Source: Cellulomonas palmilytica (GTDB lineage Bacteria > Actinomycetota > Actinomycetes > Actinomycetales > Cellulomonadaceae). Taken from it: DNA of 64,000 bases. The notes beneath the pieces were generated by a model. The model did no database searches. It saw nothing but the letters and a program-made list of their open reading frames with translations, and was not told the DNA's origin. The position numbers and the translations under genes were made by a program. The stretch is from NCBI RefSeq assembly GCF_021590045.1, contig NZ_CP062221.1, positions 1,116,001 to 1,180,000 on the forward strand, read 5' to 3'. Positions within the stretch are counted from its first letter, which is position 1; every line of letters begins with the position of its first letter. This document shows positions 8,577-17,410 of the stretch, piece after piece.

Positions 8577-8993
8577 CGGCCACCACGGCACAGCCGCGGC
8601 CGCGGGCATCGGGGGGCCTGTGTCCAGTTCGGGCGGGTTGGTGCGTTTGTGCAGGTCGGGACGGTCCGACGAGCGGGTGAAGACGTTCCTGTGACCCAGA
8701 CGACACGCCGCCTCGGCCGGGTGAAAAGTGTGGCGGAGGTGTGATGACGAGACCGGGTGAGGCCGGACTGGTCACATGTCCGAATCGAGAGAATCGTTCC
8801 CGAGGCGCTCGTCGGCGGAACTGACCGCTGACCTGCCGCGACGGCCACGCGGGCCGCCGAAGCCCTTGCGTGGCCCGTCGCGGCCCGCGGCGCCGGGCGT
8901 GTCCGACATGTGCGATCCGGGTTCGAAACCCTTCGCACAACCTTGACCTCACGTCACGAGGTTCACCGTCCGACGGTTCTTAGCGTGGAGGCG
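8577..8993. other. Intergenic, hairpin and promoter
   Basis: No gene is seen. At 8911-8937 a hairpin has an outer TGCGA/TCGCA pair and an inner GGGTT/AACCC pair. The motif ACATGTCCGAATCGA at 8775 resembles ACATGTCCGGATCGA at 103. I looked for a c-di-AMP (ydaO-type) riboswitch, common before actinobacterial wall-hydrolase genes, and did not recognise one. Confidence 0.5.
8981..8986 (+). promoter_or_regulatory. -10 box of the VanY-like gene
   Basis: TAGCGT followed by 7 nt (which include GGAGG) and the ATG at 8994. The message would be leaderless or nearly so. Confidence 0.6.
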
Positions 8994-10604
8994 ATGAGTG
9001 ACGAGCCGCAGCGCCGGCGCACGTCCGGCAGCGGCCGCCACGCGGCTGCCCCGGCCCGCCCGCGCCCCTTCCGGATCACCCCTGGCCGAGTGGCCAAGGG
9101 GTTCGTCGTCGTCGCCCTGACGGGTTCGCTCGGTGCGTTCGTCGCGCAGAGCACCGCGGCGGCGAGCTCCGAGCGCACCGCCATGCTCGAGGCCCGTGCG
9201 GCCGTCGCGGGCGCCGCGTTCGAGGCCATGCAGACCGCGCACGAGGCCAGCCTCGCCGCCGAGGACGTGACGCTCGACGACGAGTCCCTCGCCGCGCTCG
9301 AGGCCGCGACCGCCGAGCTCGAGGACCTCCTCGACGAGGCCGGCGTCGCGGACCTGCGTCGCGCCCAGGCCGCATCGCGCAGCGGGTCGCGCACGTCCGC
9401 CGACGGCACGGCGAGCGCGCGGTCCGGTGCCAGGGACGCCGCGACGAGCGCTCCCGGTGCTGCCGGCGCGGGCGCTGCTGGTGCTGGTGCTGCTGGTGCT
9501 GGTGCTGGTGCTGGTGCTGCTGGCGCTGGTGCTGCTGGCGCGGGTGCCGCTGACGCTGGCGGCTCTGACGCCGGTGCTTCTGCCGGCGCTGCTGACGCCG
9601 GTGCCGGTGCCGATGCCGGTGCGGGTGCCGCCGCGAGCGAGACCCCCGCGTCCAGCGGCCCGCTGCTGAGCGCCTCGCAGGACCTGCTCGGCCCCGCCGG
9701 GGCCGGATCGGCCGACGCCGGCTCGTCGTCGGCGCCGCCCGTGGCCGGCTCCGAGGCGTCCGCTGCGACCGAGCCCGAGCCGTCGTCGTCGGGAGCCCCC
9801 GCGGCCGACGCGGCCGCCGACGAGGTCGACAAGGCGACCGGCAAGGCGACCGGCAAGGCGACCGGCAAGGCGACCGGCAAGGCGAACAGCCCGGAGGCCG
9901 AAGCGCCGCAGGGCGTGGACGCGATCGAGATCCCGCCGGTCGAGGGCCCCGAGGACGCCACGACCCGCAAGATCCGCCTGGCCCTCGAGCGCGTCGTCGA
10001 GCTCAGCGGCGAGGTCCTCGAGACCGCCGAGGAGGAGCGCGTGCGCATCGCCGCCGAGCAGGAGGCCGCGCGGCTCAAGGCCGAGCAGGATAAGGCCGCC
10101 GCCGAGGCCGCGGCCGCCGCGAAGAAGAAGGCGGAGGACGAAGCCGCCGCGAAGGCCGCCGCCGAGGCCGCAGCCGCCGAGCGTGCCGCATGGAAGCAGT
10201 CGCTCGTCGGGTACGCGAACGGCCGGATCCCGTCCTCGGCGCTGTGCGCGCTGTCGTTCGACGCGGGCCACATGCTGCGCTGCGACGCCGCCGAGGACCT
10301 GGAGGCGCTCGACGTCGCCTACCACGCCGCCTTCGGCTCGCACCTGTCCATCACCGACTCCTACCGCTCCTACGGCGCGCAGGTCACCTGCCGCGCGACC
10401 AAGGGCTGGCTGTGCGCGACGCCCGGCACGTCCAACCACGGCACCGGCATCGCGGTCGACCTGGGCGGCGGCATCCAGTCGTTCGGCGCGTCGCAGCACC
10501 TGTGGATGAAGGAGCACGCCGACGAGTTCGGCTGGGCACACCCCGCGTGGGCGCGCGCGGGCGGCAGCAAGCCCGAGGCCTGGCACTGGGAGTACGTGCG
10601 CTGA
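8994..10604 (+). CDS. M15 family D-Ala-D-Ala carboxypeptidase-like protein
   Basis: A cell-envelope peptidase of the VanY/M15 type, expected to trim D-alanyl-D-alanine from peptidoglycan peptides. The N-terminus is cytoplasmic and Arg-rich, followed by a membrane anchor or signal at ~32-55 (VAKGFVVVALTGSLGAF). Then comes a long Ala/Glu coiled-coil-like region with two simple repeats: Gly-Ala runs (~165-220) and four KATG units (~280-297). The catalytic domain is at ~400-536 and has the zinc-site motifs SNHGTGIAVD and WHWEYV. The 536-aa length is due mainly to the spacer. The start at 8994 sits 7 nt after a TAGCGT box and next to GGAGG. It is monocistronic as far as visible. Confidence 0.9.
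   Translation: MSDEPQRRRTSGSGRHAAAPARPRPFRITPGRVAKGFVVVALTGSLGAFVAQSTAAASSERTAMLEARAAVAGAAFEAMQTAHEASLAAEDVTLDDESLAALEAATAELEDLLDEAGVADLRRAQAASRSGSRTSADGTASARSGARDAATSAPGAAGAGAAGAGAAGAGAGAGAAGAGAAGAGAADAGGSDAGASAGAADAGAGADAGAGAAASETPASSGPLLSASQDLLGPAGAGSADAGSSSAPPVAGSEASAATEPEPSSSGAPAADAAADEVDKATGKATGKATGKATGKANSPEAEAPQGVDAIEIPPVEGPEDATTRKIRLALERVVELSGEVLETAEEERVRIAAEQEAARLKAEQDKAAAEAAAAAKKKAEDEAAAKAAAEAAAAERAAWKQSLVGYANGRIPSSALCALSFDAGHMLRCDAAEDLEALDVAYHAAFGSHLSITDSYRSYGAQVTCRATKGWLCATPGTSNHGTGIAVDLGGGIQSFGASQHLWMKEHADEFGWAHPAWARAGGSKPEAWHWEYVR
9470..9900 (+). repeat. Simple repeats coding Gly-Ala and KATG runs
   Basis: At ~9473-9640 the codons GGTGCT and GGCGCT alternate, and at 9835-9884 the 12-bp unit GCGACCGGCAAG occurs four times. 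Both keep the reading frame and could vary in number between strains. Confidence 0.7.
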
Positions 10605-10981
10605 CGCCCGCCCCGAGCCGCCCCGGCGAGTCGAGGCCGTGCCAGGGCCGAGCTCGCTTGTGCCGGGGGTGTGCGTGGGTCGGCCGCGCGTGTGCCGGGG
10701 TATGGGTCGGCCGCGCTGTGTGCAGGCGTGCGTGGCGGGTGCGGACCGACGGTGCTTGTCGGTGCGGACCCGAACGGTGGGGTGCTCGTGGGTGCGGAAC
10801 GGCGGGGGTGCTCGTCCGCGCGGACCGACGGTGGGGTGCTCGTGGGTGCGGAACGGCGGGGGTGCTCGTCCGCGCGGACTGACGGTGCGGGCTGACGGTG
10901 CGGACTGACGGCGTGGACCGACGGCGCGGTCGTCTGCGCGCGTGACCCGTGCGGCGCTGTCGCGCCCGGTCGCCGCGCCCC
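10605..10981. repeat. Intergenic with two 54-bp direct repeats
   Basis: Two near-identical 54-bp copies (about 10776-10829 and 10830-10883, each containing GGGGTGCTCGTGGGTGCGGA) are followed by degenerate TGACGGTGCGGAC copies up to about 10930. No gene is recognisable in this gap. Confidence 0.7.
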
Positions 10982-10987
10982 TAGCAT
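10982..10987 (+). promoter_or_regulatory. -10 box of the AAA ATPase gene
   Basis: TAGCAT, then 7 nt, then ATG at 10995. A clear leaderless arrangement. Confidence 0.65.
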
Positions 10988-10994
10988 CGGTGAC

Positions 10995-11981
10995 ATGCCT
11001 GCCCCGGGTCGTGCCTGGCCGCTGGTCGGCCGCGCCGCCGAGCTCGATGACCTCGAGGTCCAGCTCACCGAGGCGACGGACGGCCCCGGCGGCGCCGTGC
11101 TGCTCGAGGGCGAGGCCGGGGTCGGGCGCACGAGCCTCGTCGACGAGCTCGAGTCGTGCGCGCGGCTGCTCGGCATCCGCGTGCGCTCCGGGCGGACCGC
11201 GCTCGGTGAGCTCGGCCGCTCCGTCGACGACGGGCACGCGCGGCTCGTCGTGCTCGAGGACGTCCACGCGTGGGACGACGGCGAGCTCGCCGTCCTCGCC
11301 GAGGCGTCCGCCGACGGCTTCCCCGCACGCACGCTCGTCGTGCTGACCCTGCGCCCCGTGCCGCACCGTGCCGCCGTCACGCACGTCGTGTCCCGGTGGA
11401 CCCGCGCCGGCGCGCGCTACCTGGAGCTGCGGCCGCTGCCGTCGCCGTCCGCCGTGGAGCTCGCCGAGGCGATCGTCGGCGCGAGCCTCGGCCCCGCACT
11501 GCGCGGCGCGGTCTCGACCGCGGGCGGCAACCCGCGGTTCGTCGTCGACATCGTCACCACCGCGCACGACACCGGAACGCTCGGCGCCGTCGAAGGCGGT
11601 GTGGACGCCGTCGTGCCCGGGTGGCGGGGCGAGGTCGAGCAGACCGTGCGGGAACGCCTCGCGTACCTGGGGCGCGACGTGCTCGGGCTGCTCTCCACCG
11701 CGTCCGTGCTCGGGGTCTCGTTCGTCGTCGTCGACCTCGCCGCGCTCGCGGACCAGAACGTCGAGGACGTGTGGCGCACCCTGCGGCACGCGCTCGCGGC
11801 GGGCGTCGTGCAGGCGCGCGGGGACCGGCTCGTGTTCCGGCACGACGTCGTGCGCGCCGCGCTGTACGGCGGCATTCCCGACGACGAGCGGCGCCGGCTG
11901 CACGAGCGGGCCGCCTGGACGCTGCGCGAGGCGGGCGCGCCGCGAGCCGTGGTGAGCGCGCACCTCGAACGCGCCCGCTGA
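10995..11981 (+). CDS. Truncated LuxR-type AAA/STAND ATPase
   Basis: This 328-aa protein matches the N-terminal ATPase part of large LuxR-family (LAL) regulators. Residues 7-13 give the typical PLVGR-like entry (WPLVGRAAELDDL). A P-loop is at 39-47, but it reads GEAGVGRTS, with Arg in place of the invariant Lys. The Walker B segment RLVVLEDVH is at ~83-91. The C-terminal part resembles the winged-helix segment that normally follows the ATPase. The tetratricopeptide region and LuxR DNA-binding helix-turn-helix of full-length relatives (~900 aa) are absent, and the downstream DNA does not carry them. It may be a remnant or a stand-alone adaptor. Leaderless promoter at 10982. Whether it binds ATP is doubtful. 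Confidence 0.75.
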   Translation: MPAPGRAWPLVGRAAELDDLEVQLTEATDGPGGAVLLEGEAGVGRTSLVDELESCARLLGIRVRSGRTALGELGRSVDDGHARLVVLEDVHAWDDGELAVLAEASADGFPARTLVVLTLRPVPHRAAVTHVVSRWTRAGARYLELRPLPSPSAVELAEAIVGASLGPALRGAVSTAGGNPRFVVDIVTTAHDTGTLGAVEGGVDAVVPGWRGEVEQTVRERLAYLGRDVLGLLSTASVLGVSFVVVDLAALADQNVEDVWRTLRHALAAGVVQARGDRLVFRHDVVRAALYGGIPDDERRRLHERAAWTLREAGAPRAVVSAHLERAR

Positions 11982-12102
11982 CCTCGTCGCCGGCGCCTCG
12001 AGCCGTGGCTCCCCGCAGGTCCGGGCGCGCCGTCGCCGGACGCCTGCCCGCGCCGCCCGAAGCCGTTCCCGCCGGGCTGCCGCGGCCCGACTCCGTCCGT
12101 TC

Positions 12103-12235
12103 CGAGGCGGGCACGAGCTCGTCGTCCCCGAGGCCACGAGCTCGTCGGTCCCTGAGGAGGTCGTGAGCGCTCGTCGGTCCCTGAGGCGGGCACGAGCTCG
12201 TCGTCCCCGAGGCCACGAGCTCGTCGGTCCCTGAG
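12103..12235. repeat. 53-bp direct repeat, two copies
   Basis: Copies at 12103-12155 and 12183-12235 each contain GGCGGGCACGAGCTCGTCGT and then CCACGAGCTCGTCGGTC. The CACGAGCTCGT core is itself near-palindromic and also appears as CTCGAGCTCGTCGT at 13943 and 13971. Confidence 0.75.
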
Positions 12236-12315
12236 CGGCCAGCCGCCATGGGCCGCTCACGGCGCCCCGCGGCGTCCGAGGCGTGGCCGCCCGGCTGCGG
12301 CCGGCCGTCGCCGCG

Positions 12316-12321
12316 CCTAGC
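12316..12321 (+). promoter_or_regulatory. -10 box upstream of osmC
   Basis: TAGCGT would give a transcript start near 12328 and a 5' leader of about 115 nt before osmC. Confidence 0.4.
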
Positions 12322-12441
12322 GTGGACGAGCCGGGCCCAGGACGTCGCCCGATGCGCGGCGTCGCGAACCCGGCACACCCGCCGACCGCACCCGACCGCG
12401 GCCGCCGGTGCACGTCCACGTCCACGACGAAGGAGCACTCC

Positions 12442-12879
12442 ATGCCCACGCGCAGCGCCCACACCTCCTGGCAGGGGACCCTCGCCGACGGCGGCGGCCG
12501 CGTCGAGCTCACGAGCTCCGGCGCCGGTGCCTACGACGTCTCGTTCCCGCGCCGCGCGGCCGACGAGGCCGGTGGAGTCACCAGCCCCGAGGAGCTCATC
12601 GCCGCGGCGCACTCGTCCTGCTACGCGATGCAGCTGTCCGCACTCATCGGCGAGGCCGGCGGCACTCCCGTCGCACTCGACGTGAAGGCCGACGTCACCC
12701 TGCGTCCCGACCCCGCGGGCGGCTTCCGCATCTCCGGCATCGCGCTCACCGTGCGCGGCCAGGTCGAGGGCCTCGACGCCGACGGCTTCCGCGCCGCCGC
12801 CGAGAGCGCCAAGGCCACCTGCCCCGTGAGCAAGGCCCTCACCGGCACCGAGATCACCCTCGACGCCGCCCTCGCCTGA
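12442..12879 (+). CDS. osmC: OsmC family peroxiredoxin
   Basis: A thiol peroxidase that reduces organic hydroperoxides and protects the cytoplasm from oxidative stress. The 145-aa length is normal. The two redox cysteines are C60 (AHSSCYAM) and C127 (ATCPVSKAL), the spacing of OsmC. The region 45-56 (GVTSPEELIAAA) is the conserved family segment. AAGGAG ends 7 nt before the ATG. The gene stands alone, with long repeat-rich gaps on both sides. Confidence 0.93.
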   Translation: MPTRSAHTSWQGTLADGGGRVELTSSGAGAYDVSFPRRAADEAGGVTSPEELIAAAHSSCYAMQLSALIGEAGGTPVALDVKADVTLRPDPAGGFRISGIALTVRGQVEGLDADGFRAAAESAKATCPVSKALTGTEITLDAALA

Positions 12880-13056
12880 CGGACCCTGTCGACGGCTTCG
12901 CCCTGCGCTGGCCCAGCCGCACCTGCGGCACCGTGCCGCCGCGCTCGGCGGGCCGCTGACTGTCCGGTCCTGCCTACGGCTCGGCCATGTCGCCCGTCCT
13001 GGCCCGCCCTGCCACCCCGCGCCGGTCGTCTGGCTGTGCCGGCTGCCTGGGTTTGT

Positions 13057-13248
13057 CGGTCGCCTGGCTGCGCCGGTCGCCTGGCTGCGCCGGTCGCCTG
13101 GCTGCGCCGGTCGCAGGGGTAGCAACTCGCCCTGGCCGGACTCGGCGCGGTCTGCCGTGCGCTCGGGTTGCCGTGCGCTCGGGTTGCCGTCGGTTCGGGT
13201 TGGCGTCGGTTCGGGTTGCCGTCGGCTGGGGTTGCCGTCGGTTCGGAT
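13057..13248. repeat. 17-bp x3 and 16-bp x6 minisatellites
   Basis: CGGTCGCCTGGCTGCGC occurs three times in a row at 13057-13107. After a 45-bp gap a 16-bp unit such as TGCCGTCGGTTCGGGT occurs six times at 13153-13248. The gap 12880-13392 holds no recognisable gene. The 16-bp array is similar to the one at 20148-20275. Confidence 0.8.
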
Positions 13249-13317
13249 GCGTGTGTCGGGTGGTCCGCCCGTGTGAGGTGCTGTCCGTCTGGCCTTGCGC
13301 GCGTTGACCTGCGGTTT

Positions 13318-13365
13318 CGCCGGTCTGGGCCGGGTTCCTCGGAGGACCTCCGGCCCAGACCGGCG
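13318..13365 (+). terminator. 16-bp-stem hairpin
   Basis: Perfect arms CGCCGGTCTGGGCCGG (13318-13333) and its complement (13350-13365) enclose a 16-nt loop that can itself pair (TCCTCGGAGGA). No U-tract follows, as is common in this clade. Confidence 0.6.
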
Positions 13366-13379
13366 ACTCGTCCGCCCCG

Positions 13380-13385
13380 TACCGT
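13380..13385 (+). promoter_or_regulatory. -10 box of the FeoA-like gene
   Basis: TACCGT, 7 nt, GTG at 13393. This spacing is the main support for the small gene. Confidence 0.55.
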
Positions 13386-13392
13386 CGCGGGC

Positions 13393-13632
13393 GTGGACCT
13401 CGCCGAGGGGACACCGGGCGACGCTGCCAGGGCTGTCCGCATCGACCTCGACACCGCGATGCGTCGCCGGTGCCGGGGCCTCGGGCTTGCCCCCGGCTCG
13501 GTCACGCACGTGACCCACCGCGGCGGCCTCGGCGGTCGCGAGGTCGGCCTCGGCACGGATCGCTTCGCCCTCGACTCCTGGGCCTGCGTCCGCCGCTACG
13601 TCTCCCCGGTCCAGGGCCTCGACCCGGCCTGA
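13393..13632 (+). CDS. Small FeoA-like domain protein
   Basis: A 79-aa protein starting with GTG 7 nt after TACCGT. The segment RCRGLGLAPGSVTHVTHRGG and the later ALDSWACVRRYVSPV resemble the SH3-like fold of FeoA, where a Leu-Gly-Leu-x-Pro-Gly turn precedes a Val-rich strand and the chain ends with an Ala/Val strand. FeoA normally assists the FeoB ferrous iron transporter, but no feoB is nearby. The assignment rests on pattern only. It could instead be a small unknown protein. The strong hairpin at 13318-13365 separates it from the upstream repeat region. Confidence 0.5.
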   Translation: MDLAEGTPGDAARAVRIDLDTAMRRRCRGLGLAPGSVTHVTHRGGLGGREVGLGTDRFALDSWACVRRYVSPVQGLDPA

Positions 13633-14050
13633 CCCGCCGGCCCGCCCGTCCTGCCCAGCCCCGCCCGTCTTGGCCAGTGCCGCTCGGCCCGCCTGGCCCC
13701 GTCCGCCTTGCGGGGCCCGCCCGTCCCGCCCGCCCCCGCCCCGTCCCGCCTGGCCACGCCCGTCTTGCCTGGCCCCGCCTGCCTGGCCCCGCCCGCCTGC
13801 CTGGTCCCGCCCGTCCTGCCGGGCCCTGCCCTGGGCCCGCTGGTCTCGGGCCGGTCGACCCCGGACCCGTGTGCCACGCGTCGTCGCTCGGGACTCGGCG
13901 CCGCGTTCGTCGTCGCTTCCTGGTCGGTCGGTGAGGTCGACCTCGAGCTCGTCGTTGCTCCGGGGTCGATCTCGAGCTCGTCGTCGTGGTGTGCCGGGGT
14001 TGGCGTCCGGTCCTCGGGTGGTCCCGGGACGCCCGGACGCGGTGGTGCGA
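13633..14050. other. Low-complexity intergenic
   Basis: Mostly degenerate copies of CCTGGCCCCGCCCGCCTG-like text on one strand. It also contains a solitary half of the palindromic repeat (GTTGCTCCGG at 13953) between two CTCGAGCTCGTCGT copies. No gene is recognised. Confidence 0.6.
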
Positions 14051-14061
14051 AGATGCCCCCC

Positions 14062-17000
14062 GTGACTGCTGTGGCCGACGACACGCGTGCGGGGACCGAC
14101 GACGTCCGAGCGCTCGTCTCCGAGCTCCGGTCCGCGGTGCGCGGCGCGGTCGACGACTCGTCCCGCCGCCGCGCCGAGTACTCGACCGACGCGTCGAACT
14201 ACCGGGTGGTCCCGCAGGTCGTCGTGTTCCCGCAGGACACCGACGACGTGGAGGCGGCCCTCGCGGTCGCCCGCGCGGCGGGTGCGCCGATCACCGCGCG
14301 CGGCGCGGGCACGTCGGTGGCGGGCAACTCCGTCGGACCCGGGGTGGTCCTCGACTTCTCGCGGCACGTCAACCGCATCCTCGAGGTCGACCCCGAGGAG
14401 CGCACGGCGCGCGTCCAGCCGGGCGTCATCATGGCCGCGCTCCAGAAGGCCGCCGCGCCGCACGGGCTGCGGTTCGGCCCGGACCCGTCGACGTGGACCC
14501 GCGCGACCCTCGGCGGGATGATCGGCAACAACGCGTGCGGACCCCGCGCCGTCGCCTACGGCCGGACCGCCGACAACGTCCTCGCTCTCGACCTCGTCGA
14601 CGGCACGGGTCGACGCATCGGGGCGCGCTCCGGCGAGGGCGCGCTCGACGTCGTCCCCGGTCTGCCCGAGCTGGTGCGCGGCAACCTCGACCTCCTGCGC
14701 ACCGAGCTCGGCCGGTTCGGCCGCCAGGTGTCCGGCTACTCGCTCGAGCACCTGCTGCCCGAGAGGGGCACCGACCTCGCGAAAGCGCTCGTCGGCACCG
14801 AGGGCACCGTCGGCACACTGCTCGAGGCCAAGCTCCGGCTCGTCCCGGTCGCGGCCGCGCCCGTGCTCGTCGTGCTCGGCTACCCGGACATGCCCGCTGC
14901 CGCCGACGCCGTGCCCGCGCTCCTGGCGCACCGGCCGATCGCGATCGAGGGCATGGACGCGCGGCTCGTGGACGTGGTCCGACGCGTCCGCGGCGCCTCA
15001 GCCGTCCCCGACCTGCCGCCCGGCGCGGGGTGGCTCATGGTGGAGGTCGGCGGTGACACGCTCGACGAGGCTCTCGACCGCGCCCGCGCCCTGGCCGCCG
15101 ACGCCGGCACCCCGGCCGTCGGCCTGTTCCCGCCCGGGCCCGAGGCGACCGCGATGTGGCGCATCCGCGAGGACGGCGCCGGTCTCGGCGGTCGCACGCC
15201 GTCGGGCGAGCAGGCGTGGCCCGGGTTCGAGGACTCTGCCGTCCCGCCCGAGAAGCTCGGCGGGTACCTGCGCGACCTCGACGCGCTCATGGCCCGGCAC
15301 CGGGTCGACGGCCTCGCGTACGGGCACTTCGGCGACGGGTGCGTCCATCTGCGCATCGACATCCCGCTCGAGCGCTCGGGCGACCCGCTGCGCGCGTTCA
15401 TGCAGGACGCCGCCGAGCTCGTCGCCTCCCACGGCGGTTCGCTGTCCGGTGAGCACGGCGACGGCCGCGCCCGCTCCGAGCTGCTGCCCGTCATGTACTC
15501 GCCGCGCGCCATCGGGGTGTTCGGGCAGTTCAAGGCGCTGCTCGACCCGAAGGGCCTGCTCAACCCCGGCGTGCTCGTCCGCCCCGCGGCGGTCGACGCC
15601 GACCTGCGCCGCCCCGCCGCGCGCCCGCTGCCCGCGACCAGCGGCTTCTCCTTCGCGCACGACGCCGGCGACATGACCACGGCCGTCCACCGTTGCGTCG
15701 GCGTCGGCAAGTGCCGCGCCGACTCCACCGCCGCGGGCGGGTTCATGTGCCCCTCGTACCTCGCGACGAAGGACGAGAAGGACTCGACGCGCGGTCGCGC
15801 CCGCGTGCTCCAGGAGATGGCGAACGGCTCGCTCGTGTCGCGCGGCTGGTCGTCGCCCGAGGTGCACGAGGCCCTCGACCTGTGCCTGAGCTGCAAGGCG
15901 TGCTCGTCGGACTGCCCTGCGGGCGTCGACATGGCGCAGTACAAGTCCGAGGTGCTGCACCGTACATACCGCCGCAGGCTGCGTCCGGTGAACCACTACG
16001 CGCTCGGCTGGCTCCCGCGGTGGGCGCGCCTGATCACCGGTCTGCCCGGCATCGCGCCCCTGGTCAACGCCGTCCTCGGCGTCCGCCCGATCGCCAAGAT
16101 CGTCCTCGCCGCCGGTGGCATGGACACCCGCCGGAGGATGGTCGCGTTCGCCGACGAGCCCTTCCGCCGCTGGGTGCGCCGCGAGGGCGCCGCCCAGGTC
16201 ACCCGCACCCCCTCGTCCTCCGCGGCCGCGCTGGCGCCTGCCCCGACGACGCAGGCTGCGTCGTCGACCCCGCACTCCGACTCGACGAGCACGCAAGCCG
16301 GCTCGTCGAGCACGCCGGCTGGTTCGTCGAGCACGCCGGCTGGCTCGTCGAGCGCGCCGGCTGCCGCGCCGAGCACGCCAACCGCCTCGACGACGCCCAC
16401 GTCCTCGACCCCGCAGCGCGCTTCGACGTCGACGCCTGCCGCCGCGTCGACCGCGCCGCCCGCCTCGTCGGGTGTCGGCGCCGACGGCGGTGCGCGGCCG
16501 CGTGTGCTCCTGTGGACCGACTCGTTCAGCGACGCGCTCGCACCGAAGGTGGCTCGGGCCGCCGTCGCCGTGCTCCGGGACGCCGGGTATGAGGTCCTCG
16601 TGCCGGACCACCAGGCGTGCTGCGGTCTGACGTGGATCAGCACGGGCCAGCTCGAGGGTGCCCGGCACCAGCTCGAGCACCTGCTCGAGGTGCTCGGGCC
16701 GTTCGCCGTGAACGGCATCCCGATCGTGGGGCTCGAGCCGTCCTGCACCGCCGTGCTGCGTTCCGACCTGCGTGACCTCCTGCCCGACGACCCGCGCGCC
16801 GTCGCCGTCGCCCGCGAGACCCGCACGCTCGCCGAGCTGCTCACGGCGCCCGCACCGATCGGCCCGGGCGACCGCTGGCAGGTGCCCGACCTGTCCGACG
16901 TCACCGCCGTCGTCCAGCCGCACTGCCACCACTACTCGGTGATGACCTGGACCCCCGACCGCCGACTCCTGACCGACGCGGGGGCGACGTTCTCCGCGAT

Positions 17001-17268
17001 GGCCGGCTGCTGCGGGCTCGCGGGGAACTTCGGCATGGAGAAGGGCCACTACGACGTCTCGGTCGCGGTCGCGGAGAACTCGCTGCTGCCGGCCCTCCGT
17101 GCCGCCGCCCCCGGCGACATCTACCTCGCCGACGGCTACTCGTGCCGCACGCAGGCCGACCAGCTCGCCGGCGTCGAGGGCCTGCACCTCGCGGAGCTCC
17201 TGGCCTCCCGCCTCGGCTCACGCGCCACCACGGTGACCCACGACTCCGCCGACCCCGCTCCGGCCTGA
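14062..17268 (+). CDS. Fused FAD-linked oxidase and Fe-S (CCG) dehydrogenase
   Basis: A 1068-aa fusion resembling bacterial D-lactate/glycolate-type dehydrogenases in which the GlcD-like flavin part and the GlcF-like iron-sulfur part are joined. The FAD (PCMH-type) domain is at ~45-270, the FAD-oxidase C-terminal domain at ~270-520. Cys clusters follow (CVGVGKC near 545 and CLSCKACSSDCP near 607). Two cysteine-rich CCG domains contain DHQACCGL (~849) and GCCGLAGNFG (~981). Between them residues ~713-806 are a Ser/Thr/Ala/Pro linker with STPAGSS repeats. It should pass electrons from a 2-hydroxy acid to the respiratory chain at the membrane face. GTG at 14062 lies 7 nt after GAAGAT; an ATG three codons upstream is equally open. 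Substrate not determined. Confidence 0.9.
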   Translation: MTAVADDTRAGTDDVRALVSELRSAVRGAVDDSSRRRAEYSTDASNYRVVPQVVVFPQDTDDVEAALAVARAAGAPITARGAGTSVAGNSVGPGVVLDFSRHVNRILEVDPEERTARVQPGVIMAALQKAAAPHGLRFGPDPSTWTRATLGGMIGNNACGPRAVAYGRTADNVLALDLVDGTGRRIGARSGEGALDVVPGLPELVRGNLDLLRTELGRFGRQVSGYSLEHLLPERGTDLAKALVGTEGTVGTLLEAKLRLVPVAAAPVLVVLGYPDMPAAADAVPALLAHRPIAIEGMDARLVDVVRRVRGASAVPDLPPGAGWLMVEVGGDTLDEALDRARALAADAGTPAVGLFPPGPEATAMWRIREDGAGLGGRTPSGEQAWPGFEDSAVPPEKLGGYLRDLDALMARHRVDGLAYGHFGDGCVHLRIDIPLERSGDPLRAFMQDAAELVASHGGSLSGEHGDGRARSELLPVMYSPRAIGVFGQFKALLDPKGLLNPGVLVRPAAVDADLRRPAARPLPATSGFSFAHDAGDMTTAVHRCVGVGKCRADSTAAGGFMCPSYLATKDEKDSTRGRARVLQEMANGSLVSRGWSSPEVHEALDLCLSCKACSSDCPAGVDMAQYKSEVLHRTYRRRLRPVNHYALGWLPRWARLITGLPGIAPLVNAVLGVRPIAKIVLAAGGMDTRRRMVAFADEPFRRWVRREGAAQVTRTPSSSAAALAPAPTTQAASSTPHSDSTSTQAGSSSTPAGSSSTPAGSSSAPAAAPSTPTASTTPTSSTPQRASTSTPAAASTAPPASSGVGADGGARPRVLLWTDSFSDALAPKVARAAVAVLRDAGYEVLVPDHQACCGLTWISTGQLEGARHQLEHLLEVLGPFAVNGIPIVGLEPSCTAVLRSDLRDLLPDDPRAVAVARETRTLAELLTAPAPIGPGDRWQVPDLSDVTAVVQPHCHHYSVMTWTPDRRLLTDAGATFSAMAGCCGLAGNFGMEKGHYDVSVAVAENSLLPALRAAAPGDIYLADGYSCRTQADQLAGVEGLHLAELLASRLGSRATTVTHDSADPAPA

Positions 17269-17410
17269 GCTGACCGCGGTGCCGCGTCTGTCGGGCCCGG
17301 GTGGGCCGGCGCGCTGTTCGTCACGTCGGGATGTCGTGACCCGCGGTGGCGGCCAGGATGCTGTCGGCGGGAGGCGGGCGATGTCGCTCCGACCCGGGCC
17401 AGCCGTTCTC

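Noticed and set aside
8911..8937. tRNA because of GGGTTCGAAACCC
   Set aside because: It resembles a T-arm, but the stem is only three to five pairs and no D-arm, anticodon arm or acceptor stem can be formed around it.
8577..8993. c-di-AMP (ydaO) riboswitch before the M15 gene
   Set aside because: Expected conserved blocks are missing; only one hairpin and a promoter are visible.
12621..14931. Long minus-strand frames across 12.6-14.9 kb
   Set aside because: They run through tandem repeats and oppose OsmC and the FAD domain; no motif or start signal supports them.
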